A model generated the notes under the pieces. The model was not told the DNA's origin. It was given only the letters and a program-made list of their open reading frames with translations, and ran no database searches. The translations under genes and the position numbers were made by a program. This document shows, in pieces, positions 45,013-53,040 of a stretch of 64,000 nt of DNA. Location of the stretch: the NCBI RefSeq assembly GCF_019710575.1, contig NZ_JAHWFK010000013.1, positions 482,948 through 546,947 of the forward strand, in the 5' to 3' direction. This DNA comes from Paractinoplanes polyasparticus (GTDB lineage Bacteria; Actinomycetota; Actinomycetes; Mycobacteriales; Micromonosporaceae). How positions within the stretch are numbered: the first letter of the stretch is position 1; each line of letters begins with the position of its first letter.

Positions 45013-46062
45013 TTAGCCCCAGCAGTTCTGCTTGCCCCACGCCGAGTCCTTGGACTCGACGCCGGCCTGCGGGTCGTCGGTGATCAGGTCAGTTCCGGTG
45101 TCGACGAAGTCCTTGCCCGAGGTCGCCTGGGGCTTGGTGCCGTCCTTGGCGAACTGCGCGATGGCCTCGACGCCGAGCTGCGCCATCTTGAGCGGGAACT
45201 GCATCGAGGTTGCGCCGATGACGCCCTGGGAGACGTTGTCGACACCCGGGCAGCCGCCGTCGATCGAGACGATGACGGTGTCCTTGTCGCGCCCGGCCGA
45301 CTTGAGCGCCTGGTAGGCGCCGGCCGCCGCGGGTTCGTTGATCGTGTAGACCAGGTTGATCGTCGAATCCTTCTGGAGCAGGTTCTCCATGGCGGTCCGG
45401 CCGCCGTCCTCGGCGCCGTCGGTGACGTCGTGCCCGGCGATCCGCGGGTCGTTCTCGTCGCCGATCCGGTTCGGATCGCCCACGTCGATGCCGAAGCCGT
45501 CGAGGAAGCCCTGGTCGCGTTTGACGTCCACGGACACCTGGTTGGCGTTGAGGTCGAGCATGGCGATCTTTGCCTGCTTGCCCTCCTTCTCGAACTTGGC
45601 CTTGGCCCACTGCCCGATCAGTTTGCCCGCCTGGTAGTTGTCGGTGGCGAAGGTGGCGTCGGCGGCGTTGGGCGGGTCGACCGGCGTGTCCAGCGCGATC
45701 ACCAGCATGTCCAGCTCGTGCGCCTTGTCGATCGAGGGCACGATCGCCTTGGAATCGTTCGGGGTGATCAGGAAGCCCTTGGCGCCGAAGGACATCAGGT
45801 TCTCGATCGCCTGCACCTGGGCCTCGTTGTCGCCGTCCTGCTTGCCGGCGAAGCTCTGCAGCTCGACTCCCTGCGACTCGGCCGCGCTCTGTGCGCCCTT
45901 TCTCATCTGGACGAAGAAGGGGTTGGTGTCGGTCTTGGTGATGAGACCGACGACGTCCTCGCCGGTACCTCGGTTGCAGGCAGCGGTCGTGCCGAGCAGC
46001 AGTGTCACCACGCAGCCCGCGGCCAGCATCCTTCCGGCCCGAGACATGGTCGGATCGCGCAT
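45013..46062 (-). CDS. Sugar ABC importer binding lipoprotein (FrcB-like)
   Basis: A 349-residue RbsB-class binding protein with a lipoprotein signal ([19 protein letters not shown], Cys in TAAC). [51 protein letters not shown] (in parts) and [12 protein letters not shown] line the sugar cleft. First gene of a three-gene importer operon behind a clear promoter and palindromic operator. AGGAGAC precedes ATG 46062. Confidence 0.88.
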   Translation of the reverse strand: MRDPTMSRAGRMLAAGCVVTLLLGTTAACNRGTGEDVVGLITKTDTNPFFVQMRKGAQSAAESQGVELQSFAGKQDGDNEAQVQAIENLMSFGAKGFLITPNDSKAIVPSIDKAHELDMLVIALDTPVDPPNAADATFATDNYQAGKLIGQWAKAKFEKEGKQAKIAMLDLNANQVSVDVKRDQGFLDGFGIDVGDPNRIGDENDPRIAGHDVTDGAEDGGRTAMENLLQKDSTINLVYTINEPAAAGAYQALKSAGRDKDTVIVSIDGGCPGVDNVSQGVIGATSMQFPLKMAQLGVEAIAQFAKDGTKPQATSGKDFVDTGTDLITDDPQAGVESKDSAWGKQNCWG

Positions 46063-46095
46063 GTCTCCTCCAAACCGATTTAGCCGAAATCGAAA

Positions 46096-46140
46096 GACAA
46101 CGTTGTCCCGCAGTAGACGCCCGCCTTCACCCCGTGTCAA
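46096..46140 (-). promoter_or_regulatory. Promoter and operator of the second sugar importer
   Basis: On the minus strand TTGACA (46140-46135), 17 bases, TCTACT (46117-46112), then the perfect palindrome GACAACGTTGTC (46096-46107) over the expected transcription start. The centre AACGTT is that of LacI-family sites, and a LacI gene begins 55 bp away on the other strand. Confidence 0.75.
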
Positions 46141-46194
46141 CAATGAGTTTCCAAGATGTTGCGTTCCGTGATCAACATCGATGGAGGTGGATGC

Positions 46195-47181
46195 ATGACG
46201 CCTCAACGACCGACCATGAACGACGTCGCCCGCACCGCCGGGGTGAGCCTCAAGACGGTGTCCCGGGTAGTCAACGGCGAGACCACGGTCGCGCCCGACC
46301 TGGTGGCCAAGGTGCGAGCGGCGGTCGAGTCGCTCGATTACCACCCCCACCTGGGCGCCAGCATGCTTCGCCGCAACGACCGTCGCACGAGGACGATCGG
46401 CGTGCTGCTGGACGACGTCTCCCACCCCTTCTCGGCCGCCCTGCACCGCGCGGTCGAGGATCAGGCGCGGGCCCGCGGGATCCACGTGCTGACGGGCAGC
46501 CTCGACCAGGACCCCGTACGCGAACAGGCACTGGCCACAGCGTTCGCCGAGCGCCAGACCGACGGCCTGATCCTGGCCCCCACCGGCGGCGACCTGGGCC
46601 ATCTCGAAGCGCACACCGGCATGCCCGTGGTCTTCGTCGATCGCATCCCGGCCGGCGTCACCGGCGACTCGGTGGTCTCGACCAACGTCTCCGGAGCGGC
46701 CGGCGCCGTACGCCATCTCGTCGCCCAGGGCCACCGCCGCATCGGCTACCTGGGCGGACGCCGTCTGCTGTCGACGGCTCGCGAACGCCACCGCGGGTAC
46801 CTGCGCGCGCTCGGCAGCCACCCCGGCCCGGCGGTGCACGATCTGCACGATCCGACCGCCGCCGAGCGAGCCGCCATCGCCATGCTGCGGGCGCCCGACC
46901 CACCCACGGCCCTGTTCACCACCCAGAGCATGGTGACCACGGGCGCCGTACGCGCGTTACGCCGCCTCGGGCGCGAGCGGTCCGTCGCCCTGATCGGCTT
47001 CGACGACTTCCCCCTGGCCGATCTGCTCGACCCGCCGGTCACGGTGGTCGCCCAGGACCCGTCCCGCATGGGCCGCACCGCCGCCACGGCCCTCTTCGAA
47101 CGCATCGACGGCTACGACGGCCCACCCCGCGAGATCCGCATCCCGACCACCCTGATCCCCCGCGGCTCCGGCGAACTGTGA
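46195..47181 (+). CDS. LacI-family repressor of the second sugar importer
   Basis: A 328-residue LacI protein: HTH at 6-30 ([21 protein letters not shown]), then the effector domain ([38 protein letters not shown]). Divergent from the FrcBCA-like importer with its likely operator between them. ATG 46195 follows GGAGG; a frame starting at 46156 would cover the regulatory DNA. Confidence 0.88.
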   Translation: MTPQRPTMNDVARTAGVSLKTVSRVVNGETTVAPDLVAKVRAAVESLDYHPHLGASMLRRNDRRTRTIGVLLDDVSHPFSAALHRAVEDQARARGIHVLTGSLDQDPVREQALATAFAERQTDGLILAPTGGDLGHLEAHTGMPVVFVDRIPAGVTGDSVVSTNVSGAAGAVRHLVAQGHRRIGYLGGRRLLSTARERHRGYLRALGSHPGPAVHDLHDPTAAERAAIAMLRAPDPPTALFTTQSMVTTGAVRALRRLGRERSVALIGFDDFPLADLLDPPVTVVAQDPSRMGRTAATALFERIDGYDGPPREIRIPTTLIPRGSGEL

Positions 47182-47191
47182 GAGAGCACCC

Positions 47192-47329
47192 GGCAAGCTG
47201 AACGCCCTACCCTTCGCAGACCGAACATGGCGGAGCAAGCAGACCGAACGTCATCTGCCTCGCATAATGAAGGCCGCTGTCCCCGCAAATCGAAAGTCCA
47301 ACCCTTCGCAGATCGAACACTACCCAGCT
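47192..47329 (+). repeat. Array of six units with exact 23-bp period
   Basis: Units start at 47192, 47215, 47238, 47261, 47284 and 47307. In every unit bases 2-4 are GCA and bases 9-11 are GAA; the fullest form of the first 12 bases is CGCAGAYCGAAC. Bases 13-23 vary. The array fills the gap between the LacI stop and the DUF4143 remnant. It resembles iterons or an arrayed binding site more than a CRISPR. Confidence 0.7.
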
Positions 47330-47339
47330 AGCATGAGGC

Positions 47340-48278
47340 GTGGCTACCCATCCGCTGATTCCCCGCCATGCCGCCTCGAAAGTGAATGCCGCGCTGGCTG
47401 ACACCCGAGTCGAGCTCTGGCCCTTTTCGCAGGGCGAGATCGACAATGAACCCGACGGTTTCATCGACGCCGTCTTCGCACTCGGCCCCCGGCTGCGGCA
47501 CACCTCGACCGTCACCCGCGCCGACTATGCGGCCCGGATCGTCCGCGGCGGCCTTCCGGAAGCAACGTTCCGCGACGATCCGCAGCGCCGCGAGCAGTTT
47601 TTCGACGCGTACGTCCAGTCGCTCATCGACCGTGACGTGCGGCAGCTCTCCGACATCCAGCACAAGGGCCAGCTGCGCAAGCTGGTACGGCTGCTCGCAG
47701 CCCGGTCAGCAACCATCATCGCCGCCAACTCGCTGGAATCCGCCCTGGAACTGAGCCGGCCGACGATCGCGCGATACCTACAGGTTCTGGAAGAGATATT
47801 CCTGATCAAACGGATCCCCGGTTGGTCGCGCAATCTCGGCAGCCGCGCCACAGCTGCACCGAAATTGGTCTTCGTCGACTCGGGCATCCTCGCGAATGAG
47901 ATGGCAGTCGAGGCCCGCTCCTTGCTCCGTCCCGGTGCACCGTTCGGGCCGTTACTCGAGTCGTTCGTGCTGTCCGAGTTGTGCCGCCAGCTGACCTGGT
48001 CCGCGCAGAGAGCCGAACTCTCCCATTACCGGGATCGCGACAAGTTCGAGGTCGACGCCGTTCTGGAGAATCGGTCCGGGCAAGTCGTCGGCATCGAGGT
48101 GAAGGCGGCCTCGACGGTCAAGCCCGAGGATTTCCGCGGGCTGCGTCGCCTTCGCGACCGCCTCGGCGACGACTTCGTCGCGGGCATCGTCCTCTACACC
48201 GGCAGCACCACCCTGCCGTTCGGCGACAAACTCCGCGTCATGCCGGTCAGCGCGCTGTGGCAGGTCGCTGCGCCCTGA
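47340..48278 (+). pseudogene. DUF4143-domain ATPase remnant lacking its AAA domain
   Basis: The 312-codon frame begins in the middle of a family pattern: VELWPFSQGEID (near residue 24) normally follows a complete AAA_14 ATPase domain and the phrase LTGSAN. Here the Walker A and B part is absent and replaced by about 20 unrelated residues. The DUF4143 domain itself is intact (IVRGGLPEA, YLQVLEEIFLIKRIPGW, SRATAAPKLVFVDSG, nuclease-like FEVDAVLENRSGQVVGIEVKA). GTG 47340 could still be translated. Such ATPase-DUF4143 genes are mobile and often decay; function unknown. Confidence 0.7.
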
Positions 48279-48298
48279 CAGCGAGCGGCGCCGGCTGA

Positions 48299-48970
48299 TC
48301 ACGTCGCGGTGGAGTCGGCCGCGTGGGTGCAGAGGGCGGTCAGAGCCACGACCATCCAGTCCCGGTAGGCCTGTGTCGTCCAGCCTCGTTGGCGGGTCAG
48401 CAGGTGCCACTGCTGGAAGGAGTTCAGGGTCCAGATCGTGTCTCGGATACGGTCCGTCGCGGCCGGATCGGTGACCTGCAACCGGGTGGCCACGGCCGCG
48501 GCCAGGTGGTGGGCCCCGGTCAGGCGTTCCGCGTCGAGAGTGGCGGCCAGCTGCGCCACCTCGGCATCGGCGTCGGCGGCGGCGTAGGCCACGGCGGCGA
48601 TCGGGCCGGCACGCTCGGCCACCTCGGCGAAGGCGTCGGCCAGGCGCTCGACCAGCTCGGGGAAGCCGGCGGCCTCGTGGACGCGGCGCATGACGGGGCG
48701 GGCCGCCAGGGGCACCTGCTCGTCGTCGCCGACGATCGCGGTGTCGACCGCGGCCTTGAGCAGCTGGGACTTGGTGCGGAAGCCGGCGAAGACGGTCGGG
48801 GTGGAGACCCCGGCCTCGGCGGCGATCCGGGTCATCGACGTGCGCCCGTAGCCCTGCTCGATGAACAGCCGGCGCGCCGCCTCGAGCACCCGGGCCCGCA
48901 CCAGCGACGCCTGCGCCTGGCGGCCGGAGGAGTCGTATGGCCGACGCCGGCGAGACACATCACCACCCAT
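48299..48970 (-). CDS. TetR-family regulator
   Basis: A 223-residue regulator with a basic N-terminus, HTH at about 25-65 (AARRLFIEQGYGRTSMTRIA, then GVSTPTVFAGFRTKSQLL) and a helical ligand domain. It is divergent from the hydrolase at 49025 across 54 bp of unusually AT-rich DNA (TATTGAATATTGA), so it probably controls that gene and itself. ATG 48970. Confidence 0.87.
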   Translation of the reverse strand: MGGDVSRRRRPYDSSGRQAQASLVRARVLEAARRLFIEQGYGRTSMTRIAAEAGVSTPTVFAGFRTKSQLLKAAVDTAIVGDDEQVPLAARPVMRRVHEAAGFPELVERLADAFAEVAERAGPIAAVAYAAADADAEVAQLAATLDAERLTGAHHLAAAVATRLQVTDPAATDRIRDTIWTLNSFQQWHLLTRQRGWTTQAYRDWMVVALTALCTHAADSTAT

Positions 48971-49024
48971 CGGTTTAGCTTAGCGTGTATTGAATATTGA
49001 GCCAGTAAAGCGAAAGGCATTCCG

Positions 49025-49789
49025 ATGGTTCTTCACCACCACGAGGCCGGGTCCGGACGGCCTGTCCTGCTGATTCACGGCGGCGCCGAGGACGCGAGCA
49101 TGATCGAGCCGCAGGCGCGGGCGCTGGCCGGGCGGGGCTGCCGCACGGTCTGGTACGACCGGCGTGGCACCGGCCGCAACCGCACCGGCGACTGGCCCGC
49201 CGACCGCGGCGACCGGCACGCCGACGACGCAGCCGAGCTGATCCGCCGGCTGGGGCTCGCGCCGGCCACCGTCGTCGGCTTCAGCTCGGGCGGGGTCGTC
49301 GCTCTGGCGCTCGCACAGCGCCATGCCGGCCTGCTGCGCGAGGTGATCGCCTGGGAGCCGGCCGCACTCGGGATGCTGCCCGACGCCGACGCTACGCACG
49401 ACGCGATCATGGCCCCGGTCGAGGCGCACCTGACCGCGTACCCGAAAGACTGGGAAGGCGCCTGGCGAGTTGCGCTGACCGTGCTGTCCGAAGGCCGCGC
49501 CGACCTCGACTCGCCGGAGGTGCTGGCCGCGCTGCGGAACGCCGAGCCGGCCATTCGCGACGATGCCCGGCAGCTCACCCGGCGCGCGTTCGGGCCGGGC
49601 GACCTGCCGGCCGAGCTGGTCACCCTGGCCGTCAGCGAGCGGCCCGACCCGATGCACCTCGACATCGCCCAGCGCCTGGCCCAGCTGATCGGCCGGGCGC
49701 CCGTACGCGTGCCCGGCGCCGACGACCACGAGGTCTACCTGAGCCGGCCGGACGTCCTGGCGACGTGGATCGGGGCCCGCCGCTCGTGA
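49025..49789 (+). CDS. Alpha/beta hydrolase
   Basis: A 254-residue alpha/beta-hydrolase fold enzyme. LLIHGGAEDASM is the oxyanion-hole region, GFSSGGVVAL near 80 carries the nucleophile Ser, and GADDHEVYL near the C-terminus holds the likely catalytic His; the acid is probably in the SERPDPMH region. Small, soluble, no signal peptide. Likely an esterase or lactonase under control of the divergent TetR protein. GCGAAAGG lies upstream of ATG 49025. Confidence 0.85.
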   Translation: MVLHHHEAGSGRPVLLIHGGAEDASMIEPQARALAGRGCRTVWYDRRGTGRNRTGDWPADRGDRHADDAAELIRRLGLAPATVVGFSSGGVVALALAQRHAGLLREVIAWEPAALGMLPDADATHDAIMAPVEAHLTAYPKDWEGAWRVALTVLSEGRADLDSPEVLAALRNAEPAIRDDARQLTRRAFGPGDLPAELVTLAVSERPDPMHLDIAQRLAQLIGRAPVRVPGADDHEVYLSRPDVLATWIGARRS

Positions 49790-49816
49790 CAGCGACGGGC
49801 CCCGGGGTCAGGCGGT

Positions 49817-52063
49817 TTACGGGAAGTTGGTCACTGTGGACGGCACGACGTTGCTGGCCTGGGCCGGGGCGCCGATGTTGTTGACCACGTGGTCGATCGT
49901 GCCGGCGGCCAGGGAGATCGTGAAGATGTTGTGGAACTTCACGCCGCCGTGGGTGGGGGCCTGGAAGCCGTTGGCCGAGTGCACGGCCGGGTTGTCCAGG
50001 AAGACGGCGTAGCTGCCCATCGCCCACGCCTCGTGGGTCTGGACGCTGTCCGCCACCTTGTAGGCCGGGTAGCCGAGCACCCCGTCGCTGCGCCACGCGG
50101 CGTTCGACGGCGGGTCGTACGGCTGCTCGTTCTGCAGGAAGTACGTGCGGCCGCCGTTGCCGTTCCAGAGCACCTCGGTCTTCTGGTAGTGCTCGACGAA
50201 CAGGCCGTACGCCGTCACGTTGTTGCCGTTGACGATCAGGCCGCTGTCGGCCGTGTTGACCGTCCAGCCGTAGGTGCCGGCGTTGCCATGGTCGGCCCGC
50301 CAGGCCCAGATGTGGTCGATGATCACGTTGTTGCTGTTGACGAGCAGGCTGTTGGTGGCCTTGCCGGCGACGTAGCCGCCGATCCGGAAGAACACGTCCT
50401 GGACGGTGCTCGGGTTGGCGGCGTGGTTGGCCGAGGAGCCGGCCTGACCCATGACCAGCAGATTGGGCGAGTTGGTGGTGCCCGCGTCGAAGAGCACGCC
50501 GGCCACCTTCACACCGTCCACATCGGCCACCTGCATCGCGGTGACGCCGTTGTCCGGGATGATCGTGGCGTAGCCGAGGCCGAGCACCACGGTGTTCGCC
50601 CGGGTCACGTTGATGGTCTGGTTGATGTGATAGATGCCGGGCTGGAAGATCAGGTTCAGACCCTGCGCGAGCGCCTGGTTGATCCGTGCGGCGGTGTCGC
50701 CCGGCTTGGCCACGTAGAACTGGCTGAGCGGGATCGACGAGCCCGGGGTGTTGCCGTTGACCCAGGTCGCGCCCGAGGTGTTGGTGCGCAGGTTGGGCAC
50801 GAAGACCGCGTAGTCGCCACCGCTCTGGTAGAGGTACGGCTTCTCGCGGATCACCGGGGTCTGCGGGATGACGGTGTACGGCGGGGTCGGGTAGCTGGCC
50901 GCCGGAGCGCCCTGCACGCCGACGAAGGTCTGATTCCACACCGCGTTGGTGTTCGACCCGATCTGGCTGTCCCGGGTGAACCACTGCTGCTGCGAGTACT
51001 GGCCCTCGCTGCCGCTGATCCGGGAGTCCGAGATGTAGCCGCCGGACGCCCAGCCGTACCCGTTGGGGGCCAGGTTGAGGTTGCCGTGGATGTCCATGCG
51101 GCGGAACGGAGCGGCCTGCGAGACGGCCCAGCGGTTGGTGCCGTTGACCGGATAGACCGACACGTTCTCGGTGCTGCGCCAGAAGTTCTGGGTCGCGTTG
51201 CCCTGGAACCAGCCGGCGTCGACCGTGATGTCGCCATTGATCCGTACGTCCTGCGGGTTCTGCCCGAGGCCGACGATCGAGGTGTAGAAGCCGACCTGGA
51301 TGTTCAGGTTGTTGTAGGTGCCCGGCCGGAAGGCCAGCACGTAACGCCCGGTGCCGAACTGCGCGCTCTCCTGCTGGGCGAAGATCTGGTCGGCCCGGGC
51401 CTGGATGCTGGCGCTCGACATCGACGGGTCGAAGACCACCACGTTGGCGCCGAGGCTGCCGCCGCCGGGGATCGGGTCGCCGGTCGGGGGCGGCGTGGTC
51501 GGGGGCGGCGTGGTCGGGGGCGGCGTGGTCGGGGGTGTGGTCGTCGTGCCGCCGTAGACCTTGAACTCCCACAGCGAGTAGCCGTAGCCGGTGGTGCGCT
51601 GGGTGCCGTACATGCGCACGTACCGCCCGGTGCCGTTGACCGTGAGGTTCTGGTTGCCCCCGGCCGACGTGGTGGTGGAGTAGACGTTGGTCCAGGAACT
51701 CGCGTTGTCCGAGACCTGGATCTGGAACGCCTTGGCCGCGGCGGTCTCCCAGTTGAGCTCGACGCGGGTGATCTGCTGCGAGCTGCCCAGGTCGACCTGC
51801 AGCCACTGCGGGTCGCTGAACGCCGATGCCCAGCGGGTGCCGGTGTTGCCGTCGACGGCCTCGGCCGCCGCGTAGGCGCCGGCCGCTTCCGTGGACGACG
51901 CGGTAGCCGGCTTGCCCTGCGAGAGCAGGGTTTCGGCGGCACTCGCGCCGACCGCGGTTGCCGCGGCGTAGCCCGCGACAACGGTGGCGACCAGGCCGCT
52001 TATCGCGGCGAGGCGCCAGGGGGAGCGTCTCCGCTCGGGTGCGGAGGAGATGGGGATGGTCAT
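49817..52063 (-). CDS. Secreted F5/8C (CBM32-like) plus parallel beta-helix protein
   Basis: A 748-residue exported protein: signal peptide with TM-like core at 14-42, an F5/8 type C (discoidin) domain at about 45-180 (SQGKPATASSTEAAGAYAA, then RYVRMYGTQRTTGYGYSLWE), a Thr/Pro linker at about 183-205, and a 540-residue beta-helix (FYTSIVGLGQNPQDVRING, VLGLGYATIIPDNGV, DHIWAWRADHGN). This architecture is common in actinomycetes under the label coagulation factor 5/8-type protein; I expect polysaccharide binding and perhaps hydrolysis, but I cannot assign a GH family. GGAGAAGC precedes ATG 52063. Confidence 0.78.
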   Translation of the reverse strand: MTIPISSAPERRRSPWRLAAISGLVATVVAGYAAATAVGASAAETLLSQGKPATASSTEAAGAYAAAEAVDGNTGTRWASAFSDPQWLQVDLGSSQQITRVELNWETAAAKAFQIQVSDNASSWTNVYSTTTSAGGNQNLTVNGTGRYVRMYGTQRTTGYGYSLWEFKVYGGTTTTPPTTPPPTTPPPTTPPPTGDPIPGGGSLGANVVVFDPSMSSASIQARADQIFAQQESAQFGTGRYVLAFRPGTYNNLNIQVGFYTSIVGLGQNPQDVRINGDITVDAGWFQGNATQNFWRSTENVSVYPVNGTNRWAVSQAAPFRRMDIHGNLNLAPNGYGWASGGYISDSRISGSEGQYSQQQWFTRDSQIGSNTNAVWNQTFVGVQGAPAASYPTPPYTVIPQTPVIREKPYLYQSGGDYAVFVPNLRTNTSGATWVNGNTPGSSIPLSQFYVAKPGDTAARINQALAQGLNLIFQPGIYHINQTINVTRANTVVLGLGYATIIPDNGVTAMQVADVDGVKVAGVLFDAGTTNSPNLLVMGQAGSSANHAANPSTVQDVFFRIGGYVAGKATNSLLVNSNNVIIDHIWAWRADHGNAGTYGWTVNTADSGLIVNGNNVTAYGLFVEHYQKTEVLWNGNGGRTYFLQNEQPYDPPSNAAWRSDGVLGYPAYKVADSVQTHEAWAMGSYAVFLDNPAVHSANGFQAPTHGGVKFHNIFTISLAAGTIDHVVNNIGAPAQASNVVPSTVTNFP

Positions 52064-52440
52064 TGCTTCTCCTTGGGCGGGGATGCGCAAGGGGGACTTC
52101 TTGCGCCCTAGGGAAGACCGATCTCTCCTCTGCACGAGGGAAAGCGCTCCCCCGGGACCGACGCTAGGGAACGTGTTCATCAGCTGTCCATAGATGAACA
52201 CGGTTCCGGAACTTCGGCGGTCTTGCGCTTGTCACAAAGGCCGGGCTCGATGCGCTCCACGCTCCGGCATAAACCCAGGTCAATGCCGTACGGCGGTGGC
52301 TCCGGCCGTCCGCGGCGGACCCGATAACACAGATCTCGGAACCGGTTCCGGCGCGGATCAGCAAAAACGGCATGAGCGCCAATTCGGTCCGATCATGGCG
52401 TGGAGAGCGCTTACCGATCCGAGTTTTCTACCCTGGGACG
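52064..52440. promoter_or_regulatory. 377-bp divergent control region with operator-like palindromes
   Basis: GGGAAAGCGCTCCC (52138-52151) is a LacI/CebR-like box 75 bp before the beta-helix gene and fits sugar-responsive control. GTTCCGGAAC (52203-52212) and CGGAACCGGTTCCG (52337-52350) are two related perfect palindromes. TACCCT at 52429-52434 could be the -10 of a leaderless phosphodiesterase message. No coding frame is convincing. Confidence 0.5.
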
Positions 52441-52944
52441 ATGCGGCTGGTCCTCACGAGCGACACCCATCTGCCCAAGCGCGCCCGCGATCTGCCACCC
52501 CCGCTGTGGGCCGCGATCGACGCCGCCGACGTCGTGGTGCACGCCGGGGACTGGGTCGACGAGGCCGCCCTCGACGCTTTCGAGGCGCGGGCGAAGAGGC
52601 TGATCGGGTGCTACGGCAACAACGACGGGCCTGCGCTGCGGGCGCGGCTGCCCGAGATCGCGTACGCCGACCTCGACGGCCTGCGTCTGGCCGTGGTGCA
52701 CGAGACCGGGGCGTCCACGGGTCGCACCGAGCGCTGCGCGGCCCGCTTTCCCGAGGTCGACCTGCTCGTCTTCGGCCACTCCCACATCCCCTGGGACACG
52801 ACCGCCGCGTCGGGGCTGCGCCTGCTCAACCCCGGCTCACCGACCGACCGGCGGCGGCAGCCCTTCGCCACGTACCAGACCGCCGTGATCGAGGCGGGCC
52901 GGCTGACCGAGGTGACGCTGCACGATTTGCCGCGGCGCACTTAG
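52441..52944 (+). CDS. YfcE/MJ0936-type metallophosphodiesterase
   Basis: A 167-residue calcineurin-like enzyme. Metal motifs are in the usual order: TSDTHLP, HAGDWVD, GNNDGP, VVHET and FGHSHIPWDT. Such proteins hydrolyse phosphodiesters such as bis-pNPP or 2',3'-cyclic nucleotides in vitro. ATG 52441 starts the protein directly at the first strand (MRLVLTSDTH); the frame upstream to 52372 lacks family similarity. Confidence 0.87.
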   Translation: MRLVLTSDTHLPKRARDLPPPLWAAIDAADVVVHAGDWVDEAALDAFEARAKRLIGCYGNNDGPALRARLPEIAYADLDGLRLAVVHETGASTGRTERCAARFPEVDLLVFGHSHIPWDTTAASGLRLLNPGSPTDRRRQPFATYQTAVIEAGRLTEVTLHDLPRRT

Positions 52945-52952
52945 CTGCTGCA

Positions 52953-53040
52953 CCGGCGTCGGAGCTCGCGGGCCAGTTCGAGGGCCGCGCGGCTCTGCGC
53001 CGGCGTCAGAGCTCGCGGGCCAGTTCGAGGGCCGCGCGGC
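52953..53040. repeat. 41-bp direct duplication over the helicase stop codon
   Basis: 52953-52993 and 53000-53040 are identical except for one base (G or A). The second copy contains the last codons and the stop of the helicase gene (53006-53008, TCA on the plus strand); the single difference falls in that stop codon. The period of 47 is not a multiple of three. Confidence 0.9.

Noticed and set aside
47192..47329. CRISPR array
   Set aside because: Units are only 23 bp with about 12 partly conserved bases and 11-bp variable parts; there are no cas genes and the conserved part is degenerate.
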